Positions 35,546 through 44,497 of a stretch of DNA of 64,000 nucleotides are shown here, piece after piece. The notes beneath the pieces were generated by a model. It made no database searches and was not told where the DNA came from. It saw only the letters and a program-made list of their open reading frames with translations. The DNA comes from Laspinema olomoucense D3b. GTDB lineage: Bacteria; Cyanobacteriota; Cyanobacteriia; Cyanobacteriales; Laspinemataceae. Numbering within the stretch: position 1 is the stretch's first letter; every line of letters begins with the position of its first letter. Location of the stretch: positions 61,636-125,635 of the forward strand of contig NZ_JAMXFA010000020.1 of assembly GCF_025370785.1 (NCBI RefSeq). Reading direction: 5' to 3'. The translations under genes were made by a program, and so were the position numbers.

Positions 35546-38500
35546 ATGAATCCTGAAGAGACCGTCCTAGAAGAAACTACCGAAGAAACTGCCACAGTTA
35601 CGACCACCAACACCCAAGAAACTGCCGCACCCAAAACGATTACCGTTGAAGTGAGTAGCTTCACCGGAGATACTGCCAGTGGTAAACTGATTCTCGAAGA
35701 AACCGCCGCAGGCATTAACGTCACCGTGAAAGATGTCACCCCAATGGCAGACATTAGAGGTGTATTTTTCAACCTAGCTGATGATTCTTTACTCACTGGA
35801 TTGAAAATCTCCGGCAGTAACGTCACCAATTCCGCTTTTGGATCGAGTGGAAGTATTAGTGGGGATGCAAATGTTACCCCAAAATCCTTTGAGGGGAACG
35901 TAGAAATTGGCACCTCCGGAATCGGCAAAGACGATATTACTACCACCAGTTTTACCCTCTCCCACGAATCCGCAACCTTGACTTTGGATCAGTTTTTAGG
36001 TCAAAGTTTGGGATTACGCCTCACCAGTGTGGGAACGGACGATCGCGGAGGCAGCAGCAAACTCGAAGGTATCGCACCCACCACATTAACGGAAGTTGTG
36101 CCGGAACCCGAGGAAACCCCCGAAGAACCCGTTGCCGAAACCGAAACTGATGTCGAAGAAGTAGCAGAAGAGGAAGTCACCACCACTGATGAAGGTGATG
36201 ATGTTGCCGAGGATGTAGAAGTCACCACCGATGAAGGGGATGATGTAATCGGCGATGACGGTGATGATGACATTGATGATGGCGAAGCCGTTGATGAAGG
36301 TGAAGCGGTGGATGATGGCGAAGCCGTTGATGAAGGTGAAGCGGTGGATGATGGCGAAGAAATGGAAATCGACGACGATGCGGATGTCGATCCGGAAATC
36401 AAAGAACTGGTTACCGCTTATTGCGATGAAGAAGAATATTTAGCGGCAAACCCGGACGTTGTTGAAGCTGTCGAACAGGGTTTATTCGAGAGTGGGTTAC
36501 AACACGCCTACACATTTGGATATAAAGAGGAACGGAAAATCATCGTCGGGTTTGATGCTACTTTCTATGTAGAAAGTAATGCAGATGTCAAAGAGGCGAT
36601 CGCCAGCGGCAATTTTGAAAGCGGACTGCATCATTTCCTCAAGGCTGGCTGCAAAGAAAATCGCTCTCCCAACCTCGCCTACAACGAACAAGAATATCTA
36701 GCCAGTAATGCAGACGTAAATGAAGCCGTTCAAAGCGGAGAATTTAGCAGCGGCCTCAGTCACTGGCTGGAACATGGACGCTATGAAATTCGGACCTTCA
36801 GCAGCTTTTTCAGCGGCCAATTTTACGTGCAACAATATAAAGATGTTGCCCAAGCCTTAAAAACCGGCAAGATTAAAAGCGTCTTCTCCCACTTCTTAAA
36901 TCATGGCATCGTTGAAGGACGAATCCCCAGCGAATCTTTTAATCTTGAGAGTTACTTACAACAGTATCCAGAAGTAGCTGAAGGCATCGAAAACGGTCAA
37001 TTCTCTAGTGCCATTGCTCACTTCTTCCAAGTTGGATTCTTAAGCGGATTCCTGCCGAATCCCCCCATGCCAGAACCCGAAGCAGAAATGCCGACGGATG
37101 AGGATGATGTAGAAACTGAAGAGACCACCGACGGTCCCCCCATTGTCTTCAATACGCCGCCTATTCCGCCGACAATCCCGGGACAACAACCCACCGATGG
37201 CGAACAACCCTCTGACGAAGACGATCCTGCACTGACGGAAGAAACCGAAGCGATCGCCAAAACAGGTGTCTTTAACTCAGATTTCTTCCTCTCTCAACTG
37301 CCGGAACAAATCCGCCAACTCATCGGCGCAGGCAAGCAATTCAGCAGTGCGATCGAATACTACCTCCTCGAAGGACAATTCGATGCAGAAATCAGCCAGA
37401 AGAGTTTCAGTCCTTTATTCGATTTGAAATTCTACTTAGAGCAAAATCCCCAAATTAAAGAACTCATTGAATCTGGGGAATACGAAAGCGTCCTCGACTA
37501 CTTCCTGAAAGTTGGACAAGCTCAAGGCGATGTTCCCACCCAGTTCTTTGATGCCGAATACTTCTTACTGCAATATTCAGAAGTTCAACAACTGATCGCC
37601 AGTGGGAAATATACCAGCGTCTTTGAATACTTCATGCAAGAAGGCTTTGCAAAAGGCCAAAATCCCCTCCCGGAATTTGATGCAGAATTCTATATAGAAC
37701 AATTAGAGAAATATGCAGCAGAAAATCCGGACTTCGAGATGCCGGAAATTCCTTCCGGTGCAACCGAAGCGCAAAAATTCCAGATTGCCTTTACCCACTT
37801 TTTGAGTATCGGCATCGAAATTGGCATCACCGCCAGCGCCACCTTCAAGGAAGAAGTCTTCTTACAGCAGCTAAGTGAAGAAGAAAAAGCCCTGATTGGA
37901 GAAGGCAAGCAATATCCCAGCGCCTTTGCCTACTACCTCAAAGTCGGAAAAGAAGAAGGACTGCTTCCCTCCTCTGATATCACCATTCCCGAATGTGCGA
38001 ACTTGGAAGAGGGTTTAGAACCCAGCCAGTTTAATGCCAACAACGCCATCATCGGCACTGAAGAGAACGATGTGCTGTTAGGTGCTAAGAACAAAGATGT
38101 GCTTCTTGGCGGCGAAGGTGGCGATACCTTAATCGGTGACAAAGGTAAATCCGTACTCTTTGGCGAAGCTGGGGATGACTTGCTCATTGGCAGCAAGAAC
38201 AAAGACACCCTGATTGGTGGCGATGGTAACGATACCCTGATCAGTAACAAAGGTAAAGACTTACTCATCGGGGGTATAGGGGATGATTTAATCATCGGTG
38301 GGGACCAGAAAGATACCCTCTGTGGCGGTGAAGGCAACGACACCCTCATCGGCGGCGGCAAAGGAAAGAGCTTGCTCATCGGTGACGAGGGGAATGACTA
38401 CCTCTATACCAGCGGTGGCAAATCCGATAGTCTCGTCGGTGGCGAAGGCAGCGATACCTTTATCCTGGATCTGAGTGCAGACAAAGGGAAGCACCGGAGC

Positions 38501-40789
38501 ACGATTTTCGACTTCAATGCGGAAGACGGCGACAAAATCGAACTCGTCGGCAGCACTTTGACTGCGGAACAAATTTTAAGTTCTGCTCAAGTGAGCGAAG
38601 TTGAACAAACCGCTGAAGATGGAACCGTCACAACCAAGTTCCTGAGCGTACTCAATTTCAGTGCAAAAGGCGCTGTCAATGTTTGGTCCGATGTAGCCCT
38701 ATCTGCCACCGATATTGCCGTCGTCACGACCCCCAGCATCAGCGTAGAGGGTGTGGAAATGCCTGACGTGGAAGAGTTGACCCAAGTCAGTAAGCTGTTT
38801 GATACTAAGTTCTATCTGGCCACCTATTCTCAGGTAACAGAACTGATTACCTCCGGAGAATACAGCAGTGCCTTAGACCACTTCCTGCAAGTCGGTAAAG
38901 CTGAGGGTCTCAGTCCTAATCCCTTCTTTGACGAAGCGTTCTATGTGGATCAATATCCGGAAGTCGCCGAACTGGTTGCCTCGGGAGAATATACCAGTGC
39001 CTTAGACCACTTTATGAGGGTTGGACTCTCTGAAGGTTTGGTTGGCAGTGCGCTGTTTGAAGAATCCTTCTATCTGGAGAAGTATCCAGAAGTTGCCGAA
39101 CTGGTTGCTTCTGGGGAATACAGTAGCGCCTTTGCTTACTTCGTGCAGGTTGGATTCTCTGAAGGACAGGTATCCTGTGAATTCTTTGAAGAGGAATTCT
39201 ATCTCACTCAGCCCGGTGTCACAGCGGCGATCGCCTCTGGTGAATACAGCAGCGCCTTCGCTCACTTCGCTGAAGTCGGACTCCCCAGCGGTTTAATTGC
39301 TACCTCTGAATTCAATATCGAATTCTATCTCTCCCTACTCGATGAAGAAACCAAAGCACTCATCGGTGAAGGTAAAGAATACGCCAGCACCTTTGAACAC
39401 TACATCGAAGTGGGTCAATTTGAAGGACTGATCACGGTTGCACCGGATACGGCCCTAGAGTCTGTGCCGAGTTGTGAGGATCTGGAACTCGAAATCCCGG
39501 CGATCGATAGTATCAACCCCAACGGCAAGAATGTCCTGATTGCCGACAGCGATGACGGTGTAAGTCTGACCGCAGCAAAACGCATCGACGTTCTCATCGG
39601 GGGTGAAGGGAACGATTCCCTCATCGGTGGTAACCGCAAAGACATGATCTTCGGTATCGCTGGCGATAACTTCATCGAAGGGAACAACCAACAGGACACC
39701 CTGATTGGTGGTACAGGCAACGACTCCATCTTTGGTGCCAACGGAAATGACCTCCTGATTGCTGACCTAGAAGTGTTTGAAGCCTTGATGAACGGTGAAG
39801 AATTGATGCCACCCGTCACGGAAGGTGAAGTCACGGAAGATGATGCAACACTTGCTGAAAGTGAAGTCACTGAAGATGATGCAACACTTGCTGAAAGTGA
39901 AGTCACTGAAGATGATGCAACACTTGCTGAAAGTGAAGTCACTGAAGGTGATGCAACACTTGCTGAAAGTGAAGTCACTGAAGGTGATGCAACAATTGCT
40001 GAAAGTGAAGTCACTGAAGATGATGCAACAATTGCTGAAAGTGAAGTCACTGAAGGTGATGCAACAATTGCTGAAAGTGAAGTCACTGAAGGTGATGCAA
40101 CAATTACTGAAAGTGAAGCAGTTGTCGAAGATGACCTCGAAGGCGACGATGCCGACGATATGCTGATGGGTGGCAATAACTCCCTACAAGGCGGCAACGG
40201 CAAAGATACCCTAATTGGTGGTACGGGTAACGATAGCCTAATGGGTGACAATGGCAACGACTTCCTCTGTGGTGTTGCCGGGGATAACTACCTAGATGGT
40301 GGGAATGGCAAAGATACCCTGATCGGTGGGATGGGTAACGACATTCTCATGGGTGGCAACGGTAAAGACTTGCTCAGTGGCGGCGAAGGTGACGATACCC
40401 TGTATGGTGGGTCTGGTAAAGATACCCTCGTCGGTGGTAAAGGTGCAGATGTCTTCATCTTAGATGGCGATGCGCTCCTCGATGATATCGAAGAAGGCGA
40501 AGAGGGCGAAGCAACCGAGAAAACTGTCCGCAAGCAAGGCAAAAAGCAAGACGTGATTTTGGACTTCAATGCCGAAGAAGGTGACGTCATCAAGTTTGCG
40601 GGTGCTGCGTTCGGGATTAGCAATCTCTCTGATTTGTTTGATGCCACCAATACTACGGACGATTTAGGGATTTCTTCGTCTACCCTTGAGTCCGGACAGA
40701 TTGTTTCTAAGATTACCTTTAGTGCGGAATACTCCCTAACGGTGTTCTCTCAAGTTGAGATTACGCAAGAGAGCTTACTGCTGATGTAA
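35546..40789 (+). CDS. giant acidic RTX-type calcium-binding repeat protein (long paralogue)
   Basis: 1747 residues from ATG 35546, chosen because MNPEET then matches the start of the upstream paralogue; an upstream in-frame ATG (35462) adds 28 residues. Order: Thr/Val-rich beta-sandwich-like N-domain (about 30-180) not found in the paralogue; acidic linker; repeat block 1 (five repeats, about 290-505); acidic/Pro linker; block 2 (five, about 570-815); RTX repeats (about 830-975); block 3 (five, about 1075-1310); RTX (about 1350-1405); ESEVTEDDATLA tandem repeats (1428-1523); RTX (about 1540-1635); and a C-terminal domain ending FSQVEITQESLLLM-like, as in the paralogue. Likely exported and Ca2+-binding, perhaps sheath or surface-associated; that is inference. 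Made by duplication of a whole transcription unit, then internal expansion. Confidence 0.85.
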   Translation: MNPEETVLEETTEETATVTTTNTQETAAPKTITVEVSSFTGDTASGKLILEETAAGINVTVKDVTPMADIRGVFFNLADDSLLTGLKISGSNVTNSAFGSSGSISGDANVTPKSFEGNVEIGTSGIGKDDITTTSFTLSHESATLTLDQFLGQSLGLRLTSVGTDDRGGSSKLEGIAPTTLTEVVPEPEETPEEPVAETETDVEEVAEEEVTTTDEGDDVAEDVEVTTDEGDDVIGDDGDDDIDDGEAVDEGEAVDDGEAVDEGEAVDDGEEMEIDDDADVDPEIKELVTAYCDEEEYLAANPDVVEAVEQGLFESGLQHAYTFGYKEERKIIVGFDATFYVESNADVKEAIASGNFESGLHHFLKAGCKENRSPNLAYNEQEYLASNADVNEAVQSGEFSSGLSHWLEHGRYEIRTFSSFFSGQFYVQQYKDVAQALKTGKIKSVFSHFLNHGIVEGRIPSESFNLESYLQQYPEVAEGIENGQFSSAIAHFFQVGFLSGFLPNPPMPEPEAEMPTDEDDVETEETTDGPPIVFNTPPIPPTIPGQQPTDGEQPSDEDDPALTEETEAIAKTGVFNSDFFLSQLPEQIRQLIGAGKQFSSAIEYYLLEGQFDAEISQKSFSPLFDLKFYLEQNPQIKELIESGEYESVLDYFLKVGQAQGDVPTQFFDAEYFLLQYSEVQQLIASGKYTSVFEYFMQEGFAKGQNPLPEFDAEFYIEQLEKYAAENPDFEMPEIPSGATEAQKFQIAFTHFLSIGIEIGITASATFKEEVFLQQLSEEEKALIGEGKQYPSAFAYYLKVGKEEGLLPSSDITIPECANLEEGLEPSQFNANNAIIGTEENDVLLGAKNKDVLLGGEGGDTLIGDKGKSVLFGEAGDDLLIGSKNKDTLIGGDGNDTLISNKGKDLLIGGIGDDLIIGGDQKDTLCGGEGNDTLIGGGKGKSLLIGDEGNDYLYTSGGKSDSLVGGEGSDTFILDLSADKGKHRSTIFDFNAEDGDKIELVGSTLTAEQILSSAQVSEVEQTAEDGTVTTKFLSVLNFSAKGAVNVWSDVALSATDIAVVTTPSISVEGVEMPDVEELTQVSKLFDTKFYLATYSQVTELITSGEYSSALDHFLQVGKAEGLSPNPFFDEAFYVDQYPEVAELVASGEYTSALDHFMRVGLSEGLVGSALFEESFYLEKYPEVAELVASGEYSSAFAYFVQVGFSEGQVSCEFFEEEFYLTQPGVTAAIASGEYSSAFAHFAEVGLPSGLIATSEFNIEFYLSLLDEETKALIGEGKEYASTFEHYIEVGQFEGLITVAPDTALESVPSCEDLELEIPAIDSINPNGKNVLIADSDDGVSLTAAKRIDVLIGGEGNDSLIGGNRKDMIFGIAGDNFIEGNNQQDTLIGGTGNDSIFGANGNDLLIADLEVFEALMNGEELMPPVTEGEVTEDDATLAESEVTEDDATLAESEVTEDDATLAESEVTEGDATLAESEVTEGDATIAESEVTEDDATIAESEVTEGDATIAESEVTEGDATITESEAVVEDDLEGDDADDMLMGGNNSLQGGNGKDTLIGGTGNDSLMGDNGNDFLCGVAGDNYLDGGNGKDTLIGGMGNDILMGGNGKDLLSGGEGDDTLYGGSGKDTLVGGKGADVFILDGDALLDDIEEGEEGEATEKTVRKQGKKQDVILDFNAEEGDVIKFAGAAFGISNLSDLFDATNTTDDLGISSSTLESGQIVSKITFSAEYSLTVFSQVEITQESLLLM
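39827..40114 (+). repeat. in-frame tandem repeat, 36-bp unit, eight copies
   Basis: Eight units encode EVTEDDATLAES with D/G and L/I variants; the last reads TITES. It occupies the same place between RTX blocks as the DDVTDDA array of the paralogue but has an unrelated unit. Confidence 0.92.
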
Positions 40790-40839
40790 GGTGAATCTGA
40801 ACTGGAAGCATCAGAATCCAGTAATCGATAAATAAGGCG

Positions 40840-40876
40840 ATCGCATCCGTATTACAGCGGGTGCGATTTCTTTTTG
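40840..40876 (+). terminator. terminator of the second RTX gene
   Basis: ATCGCATCC/GGGTGCGAT with a 10-base loop, then TTCTTTTTG. It differs from the terminator at 34394 by one stem base, giving a T-G pair. Confidence 0.9.
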
Positions 40877-40944
40877 TACCCCCTGAAGTCCCTCCATCCT
40901 CCTTCCGTTAAAATTGAGACAATCCCACCGTCAACCCCGACAAT

Positions 40945-41706
40945 ATGCGCGAAAATCAACTTAAACGCAAACTCCAACAAGGGGAAACCGTTCTCGGCCC
41001 TTTTATTAACTGTCCCTATCCCGCCTTTATTGAAATTTGTGGTCATGCCGGATTTGACTTTGCCGTCATTGACCTAGAACATGGCCCTTTACATATCCTC
41101 GCTGCGGAAGACCTCTGTCGCGCTGCCGATTCCGTGGGACTGGCCCCCATCGTCCGGGTTTCTAAAAACGATGCCTCTCAAATTCAACGCGCCCTTGATA
41201 TTGGCAGTGCCGGGGTCCAGGTGCCCCAAATTGAAACCCAAGCGGATGCTGTGGCGGTGATTCAGGGGGCCAAATATAACCCTGTCGGGACCCGTGGTCT
41301 GTCCTTTGGCACCCGCGCTGGTGCATACACCTCTGCGGGTACGAATATCACCGATCGCCTGAATGCCGAATCCCTCGTAATCGTTCATGTCGAAGGTCAA
41401 ACCGGCATCGAAAACTTAGCCCAAATTGTCACCGTTCCCCATATTGACGTGATTTTTCTCGGTCCTTATGACCTCTCCCAATCCCTGGGAATTCCCGGTC
41501 AAGTGGAGGACCCGCGAGTTGTGGACTTGATGAAACGTGCCGTCACCACCATTCGCGATGCAGGCAAGGCAGTGGGAACCTTTACCACCACCCCGGAAAG
41601 CGCGAAACAGTGGATGGAGGTCGGGGTGCAGTATATTGGGTTAGGCATGGATGTTAGCATTTTTTTCAAAGCCTGCCAGTCCTTGGTCAAAGCAGTTCGA
41701 GGTTAA
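40945..41706 (+). CDS. HpcH/HpaI family aldolase
   Basis: 253 residues, TIM-barrel class II aldolase of the 2-keto-3-deoxy acid type. Landmarks: FAVIDLEHGP, IVRVSKND, DIGSAGVQVPQIET, GTRGLSFGTRAG, VHVEGQTGIENL (metal-binding Glu) and FLGPYDLSQSLGIPG (Asp of the GPxDLS motif). The family makes or splits 2-keto-acids such as 2-keto-3-deoxy-L-rhamnonate or 4-hydroxy-2-oxo-heptanedioate using pyruvate; the substrate cannot be told. A terminator lies between it and the RTX gene. The next gene starts 138 bases later on the same strand, so it may belong to the accessory cluster. Confidence 0.85.
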   Translation: MRENQLKRKLQQGETVLGPFINCPYPAFIEICGHAGFDFAVIDLEHGPLHILAAEDLCRAADSVGLAPIVRVSKNDASQIQRALDIGSAGVQVPQIETQADAVAVIQGAKYNPVGTRGLSFGTRAGAYTSAGTNITDRLNAESLVIVHVEGQTGIENLAQIVTVPHIDVIFLGPYDLSQSLGIPGQVEDPRVVDLMKRAVTTIRDAGKAVGTFTTTPESAKQWMEVGVQYIGLGMDVSIFFKACQSLVKAVRG

Positions 41707-41844
41707 AGTCACTTTCTTTAAAAAATCTGAAATCTATCGGGACTGGTGCAGTCCTGTTGCACGATGGAATTATGGTTCGATCTGCGATCGGGTCTGTCGT
41801 CTTTCTTTCCGTTCTCTACCCTAACATCAGGAGTATAATCAATC

Positions 41845-43089
41845 ATGTTATATGACGTTCCCGGTCGGGCCGACCCCATCATCAGTAGCGATCTCCTCGA
41901 ACAGTGGAATCAAACCATCCAAGACGCTTACGATCGCCTGGGTAACTGGAAAAATCGCTTTTTCACCCTCGACCCCAGTTCTCTGAAAAATCCCGTCCGT
42001 GCCCCCATTAAATGGTTTGGCGACCCTGCGGAACCTGCATTTTGTCTAGATGAACCCACAGCTAAACAATTGTGTGACTGGGGCGTTCCAGGTCGGCATA
42101 TTCTGCACAATGAATACTGTGAATATCGAATCCTTGAGAAACCCGATCCCACAGGAAAAAAGCGCCCGAAACGAGTGCAAGTCACCACGGAACTGCGGGA
42201 ATATTGGGCTTGTATTGCTAAATTTGATCCCGTGGCGGTTCGGGCAATGGTGGAGAATGTCCTGGGATTTCTCCCCAGTTGGGAAGCTCTTTACGGTGTC
42301 AGCGACCCGTCTAAATTAAGTCCACGTCAGCGAGAAGTTGCCTTTTCTCGACTGGTTGCAGGTCATGGCAACAACCAGGAGTTAGTCTCGGCGGGGGTTC
42401 CTGAACAACCAGTCGGGGCCTTGAATCAAGACAATGCTCTGTTTATGACCCATCCGATTAATGGCTTGGATGATTTGCTATATATTGTGATGTTTGGAGC
42501 CGCGCCCTATGTGATTCGCACCGAGACGGGGCTGAAATCCGCCATCCGAGAACAAATTTTCCGGCAATACAATGTAGAAGGGTTGGCCTGTCGTCATGCG
42601 GACCCAGCCGCCGCAATGGGGGCGCAGGGGGCGGCGATGAATGGTCAGACGGTGGCATTTGATAATCCCCTGGGAATGTATATTTTATCGTTTAATCACC
42701 CGGTTTTCAGATATCAAGACCAACCTGTTCCCCAGGAGTGGATTCGCTTCAGTCGAGGGGAAAAAGATATGTATCAACGGTTGGAGTTTGGCCCGAGTGA
42801 CACCGATGAAGCATTTTTAGATGATATTGTTGTGGAAGTTGGATCAGATATTAAACCCTTAACCGGGGGTTTTCAAGTGTTACAACAGATTGAAATTGGA
42901 CCGATTATTGTGGTAGGAGAACCCACTCCAGTGGCCGAAGATGAGTATGTGATTCTCCGGACAAGTTCAGAACCGATTCGCTGTCGAGACGCGGGGATTT
43001 GCGATCGCATTTATCAATTAAAACAGCAGTATGATACCCAACAAAAAATTGGTCGCGTTGGTCCTCGGCAAATGGGCGTCATTTCTTAA
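41845..43089 (+). CDS. uncharacterised protein encoded next to the DyP peroxidase
   Basis: 414 residues, soluble, no signal peptide or membrane helix. I do not recognise the family. Distinct stretches are IKWFGDPAEPAFCLDEPTAK, PSWEALYGVSDPSKLS, DNALFMTHPINGLDDLLYIV, GLACRHADPAAAMGAQGAA and a C-terminal SEPIRCRDAGICDRIYQLK. Conserved-looking Cys, His and Asp residues leave room for a metal or cofactor site, but no motif can be named. AGGAG (41830-41834) is upstream at somewhat long spacing. The DyP-type peroxidase starts 25 bases after its stop, so the two are almost certainly one operon and may act together. Confidence 0.75.
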   Translation: MLYDVPGRADPIISSDLLEQWNQTIQDAYDRLGNWKNRFFTLDPSSLKNPVRAPIKWFGDPAEPAFCLDEPTAKQLCDWGVPGRHILHNEYCEYRILEKPDPTGKKRPKRVQVTTELREYWACIAKFDPVAVRAMVENVLGFLPSWEALYGVSDPSKLSPRQREVAFSRLVAGHGNNQELVSAGVPEQPVGALNQDNALFMTHPINGLDDLLYIVMFGAAPYVIRTETGLKSAIREQIFRQYNVEGLACRHADPAAAMGAQGAAMNGQTVAFDNPLGMYILSFNHPVFRYQDQPVPQEWIRFSRGEKDMYQRLEFGPSDTDEAFLDDIVVEVGSDIKPLTGGFQVLQQIEIGPIIVVGEPTPVAEDEYVILRTSSEPIRCRDAGICDRIYQLKQQYDTQQKIGRVGPRQMGVIS

Positions 43090-43114
43090 CCCTTACTTTC
43101 AGCAACATTAACTC

Positions 43115-44359
43115 ATGACACCACAACTTCAAGAAGGCATCTATCACGCACCGGGAGTGCGACCGGATCAATGTTTTGGAATCATGTTTCTTCGCGCTGC
43201 CAGGGGGTTAACTGCGCCGGAAATTGGCACGGCATTTCAAACCCTGTACTCAATGTATCAAAACCTCAAACAAGGCAAAGTTAGGGATTTACCCGATTCT
43301 CCGGTTCCCAGTGGGAATTTAACGGTTTTGGTGGGATATGGACCTAATGCCTTTAAACTGGCGGATGGGGGTCGAACACTCCCCCTAGATTTAGGGGCAA
43401 AAAATCAGTTTCGTTCGGCTCGTCCTACGGGTGGCGGTCCGTTACTGTTGGGTTCGGGGTTATCTTATGCGGATGATGTTCAATTTAATCCCGCAACGGA
43501 AGAAATTGCCATTCAATTTATTGCTAAAACTGAACTAGCGGTGAATCGGGCGGTGGTAGAAACCTGGAAAATTTTACAGGATTTGACTGACCCGAAAACC
43601 GGGGAATCCCCTTTGTTAATTACCCGATTTTATACGGGTTTTCAGCGAGATGATGAGCGAAGCTGGATTGATTTTCATGATGGAATTTCTAACATGAAAA
43701 GTTCCGAACGAATTCAGGCGATCGCCATTAAAGAGGACCAAACTTCCCCGGAAGACAAATGGACAGTCGGCGGAACTTATCTCGCCTTTCTGCGATTGCC
43801 GGTGGATCTCACTGTCTGGCGCAAACTCACTCGCCAGCAACAAGAAATCATCATCGGACGAGATAAACTATCGGGATGTCCCCTAGAGACAATTGATAAT
43901 GATGGCAATCCAGTAGTCCAAACGGGTTGTCCGTTTACCGGAACCCGAGAAGTCACCACCCCGGAAAACCAAGGGTATCGAGAGTTACCTCGGGTGCCGT
44001 TGGAGTCGCCTTTAAATGCGAGTCACACTCATCGCGCCAATCAAAATAAGGCGGAAGATGTGGGTTCGCGTAATTCCCTGCGGGTGTTCCGGCAAGGGTA
44101 TGAATTCTTAGAGGCGATCGATAGCACTCCGGGTTTTCGCGCTGGGTTAAACTTTGTGAGTTTTCAGGATACTCCCGAACGATTATTACGGATGTTGACG
44201 CAACCGACTTGGTTAGGTGGGGTGAATTTTGGCGGTGGGGACAAGGAGCAATTGCCAGGAATGGAACGGTTTATTAACGTGCGTGCAGGAGGTGTATTTT
44301 TAGTGCCTCCCGTGGTAGAAGGGGAGGCATTTCCCGGCGCGAAAATTTTTGGACTCTGA
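43115..44359 (+). CDS. DyP-type heme peroxidase
   Basis: 414 residues with a ferredoxin-like two-domain DyP fold. Signature blocks: DFHDGISNM (the family's GxxDG motif with the catalytic Asp), TYLAFLRLPVDLTVWRKL, QQQEIIIGRDKLSGCPLE, SHTHRANQ (the proximal heme His), RVFRQGYEF (the Arg near the distal side) and GLNFVSFQDTPERLL. The length and inserts suggest a larger DyP subclass. No Tat signal, so cytoplasmic, and no encapsulin gene is adjacent. The substrate is unknown; the unusual partner gene and the downstream ligase suggest a role in a pathway rather than detoxification. Confidence 0.85.
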   Translation: MTPQLQEGIYHAPGVRPDQCFGIMFLRAARGLTAPEIGTAFQTLYSMYQNLKQGKVRDLPDSPVPSGNLTVLVGYGPNAFKLADGGRTLPLDLGAKNQFRSARPTGGGPLLLGSGLSYADDVQFNPATEEIAIQFIAKTELAVNRAVVETWKILQDLTDPKTGESPLLITRFYTGFQRDDERSWIDFHDGISNMKSSERIQAIAIKEDQTSPEDKWTVGGTYLAFLRLPVDLTVWRKLTRQQQEIIIGRDKLSGCPLETIDNDGNPVVQTGCPFTGTREVTTPENQGYRELPRVPLESPLNASHTHRANQNKAEDVGSRNSLRVFRQGYEFLEAIDSTPGFRAGLNFVSFQDTPERLLRMLTQPTWLGGVNFGGGDKEQLPGMERFINVRAGGVFLVPPVVEGEAFPGAKIFGL

Positions 44360-44360
44360 T

Positions 44361-44390
44361 ACTCCATCTTTTATCCGTAGAGGATGGAGT
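44361..44390 (+). repeat. 8-bp-stem inverted repeat after the peroxidase gene
   Basis: ACTCCATC (44361-44368) and GATGGAGT (44383-44390). It begins two bases after the stop codon. There is no U-tract, so it may attenuate rather than stop transcription into the ligase gene. Confidence 0.5.
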
Positions 44391-44497
44391 CGCCAAGGGT
44401 ATCCCAAAATCTTCGCTAAAATCTCACCCTAGGGGAATGGGTGACGGGAGCAATCAGGCTAAAATTACAGAATAAATCGCAAGTAGGGGTTGAGTGG

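Noticed and set aside
43115..44359. Encapsulin nanocompartment cargo system
   Set aside because: No encapsulin-sized shell gene or C-terminal targeting peptide is recognisable next to the DyP gene.
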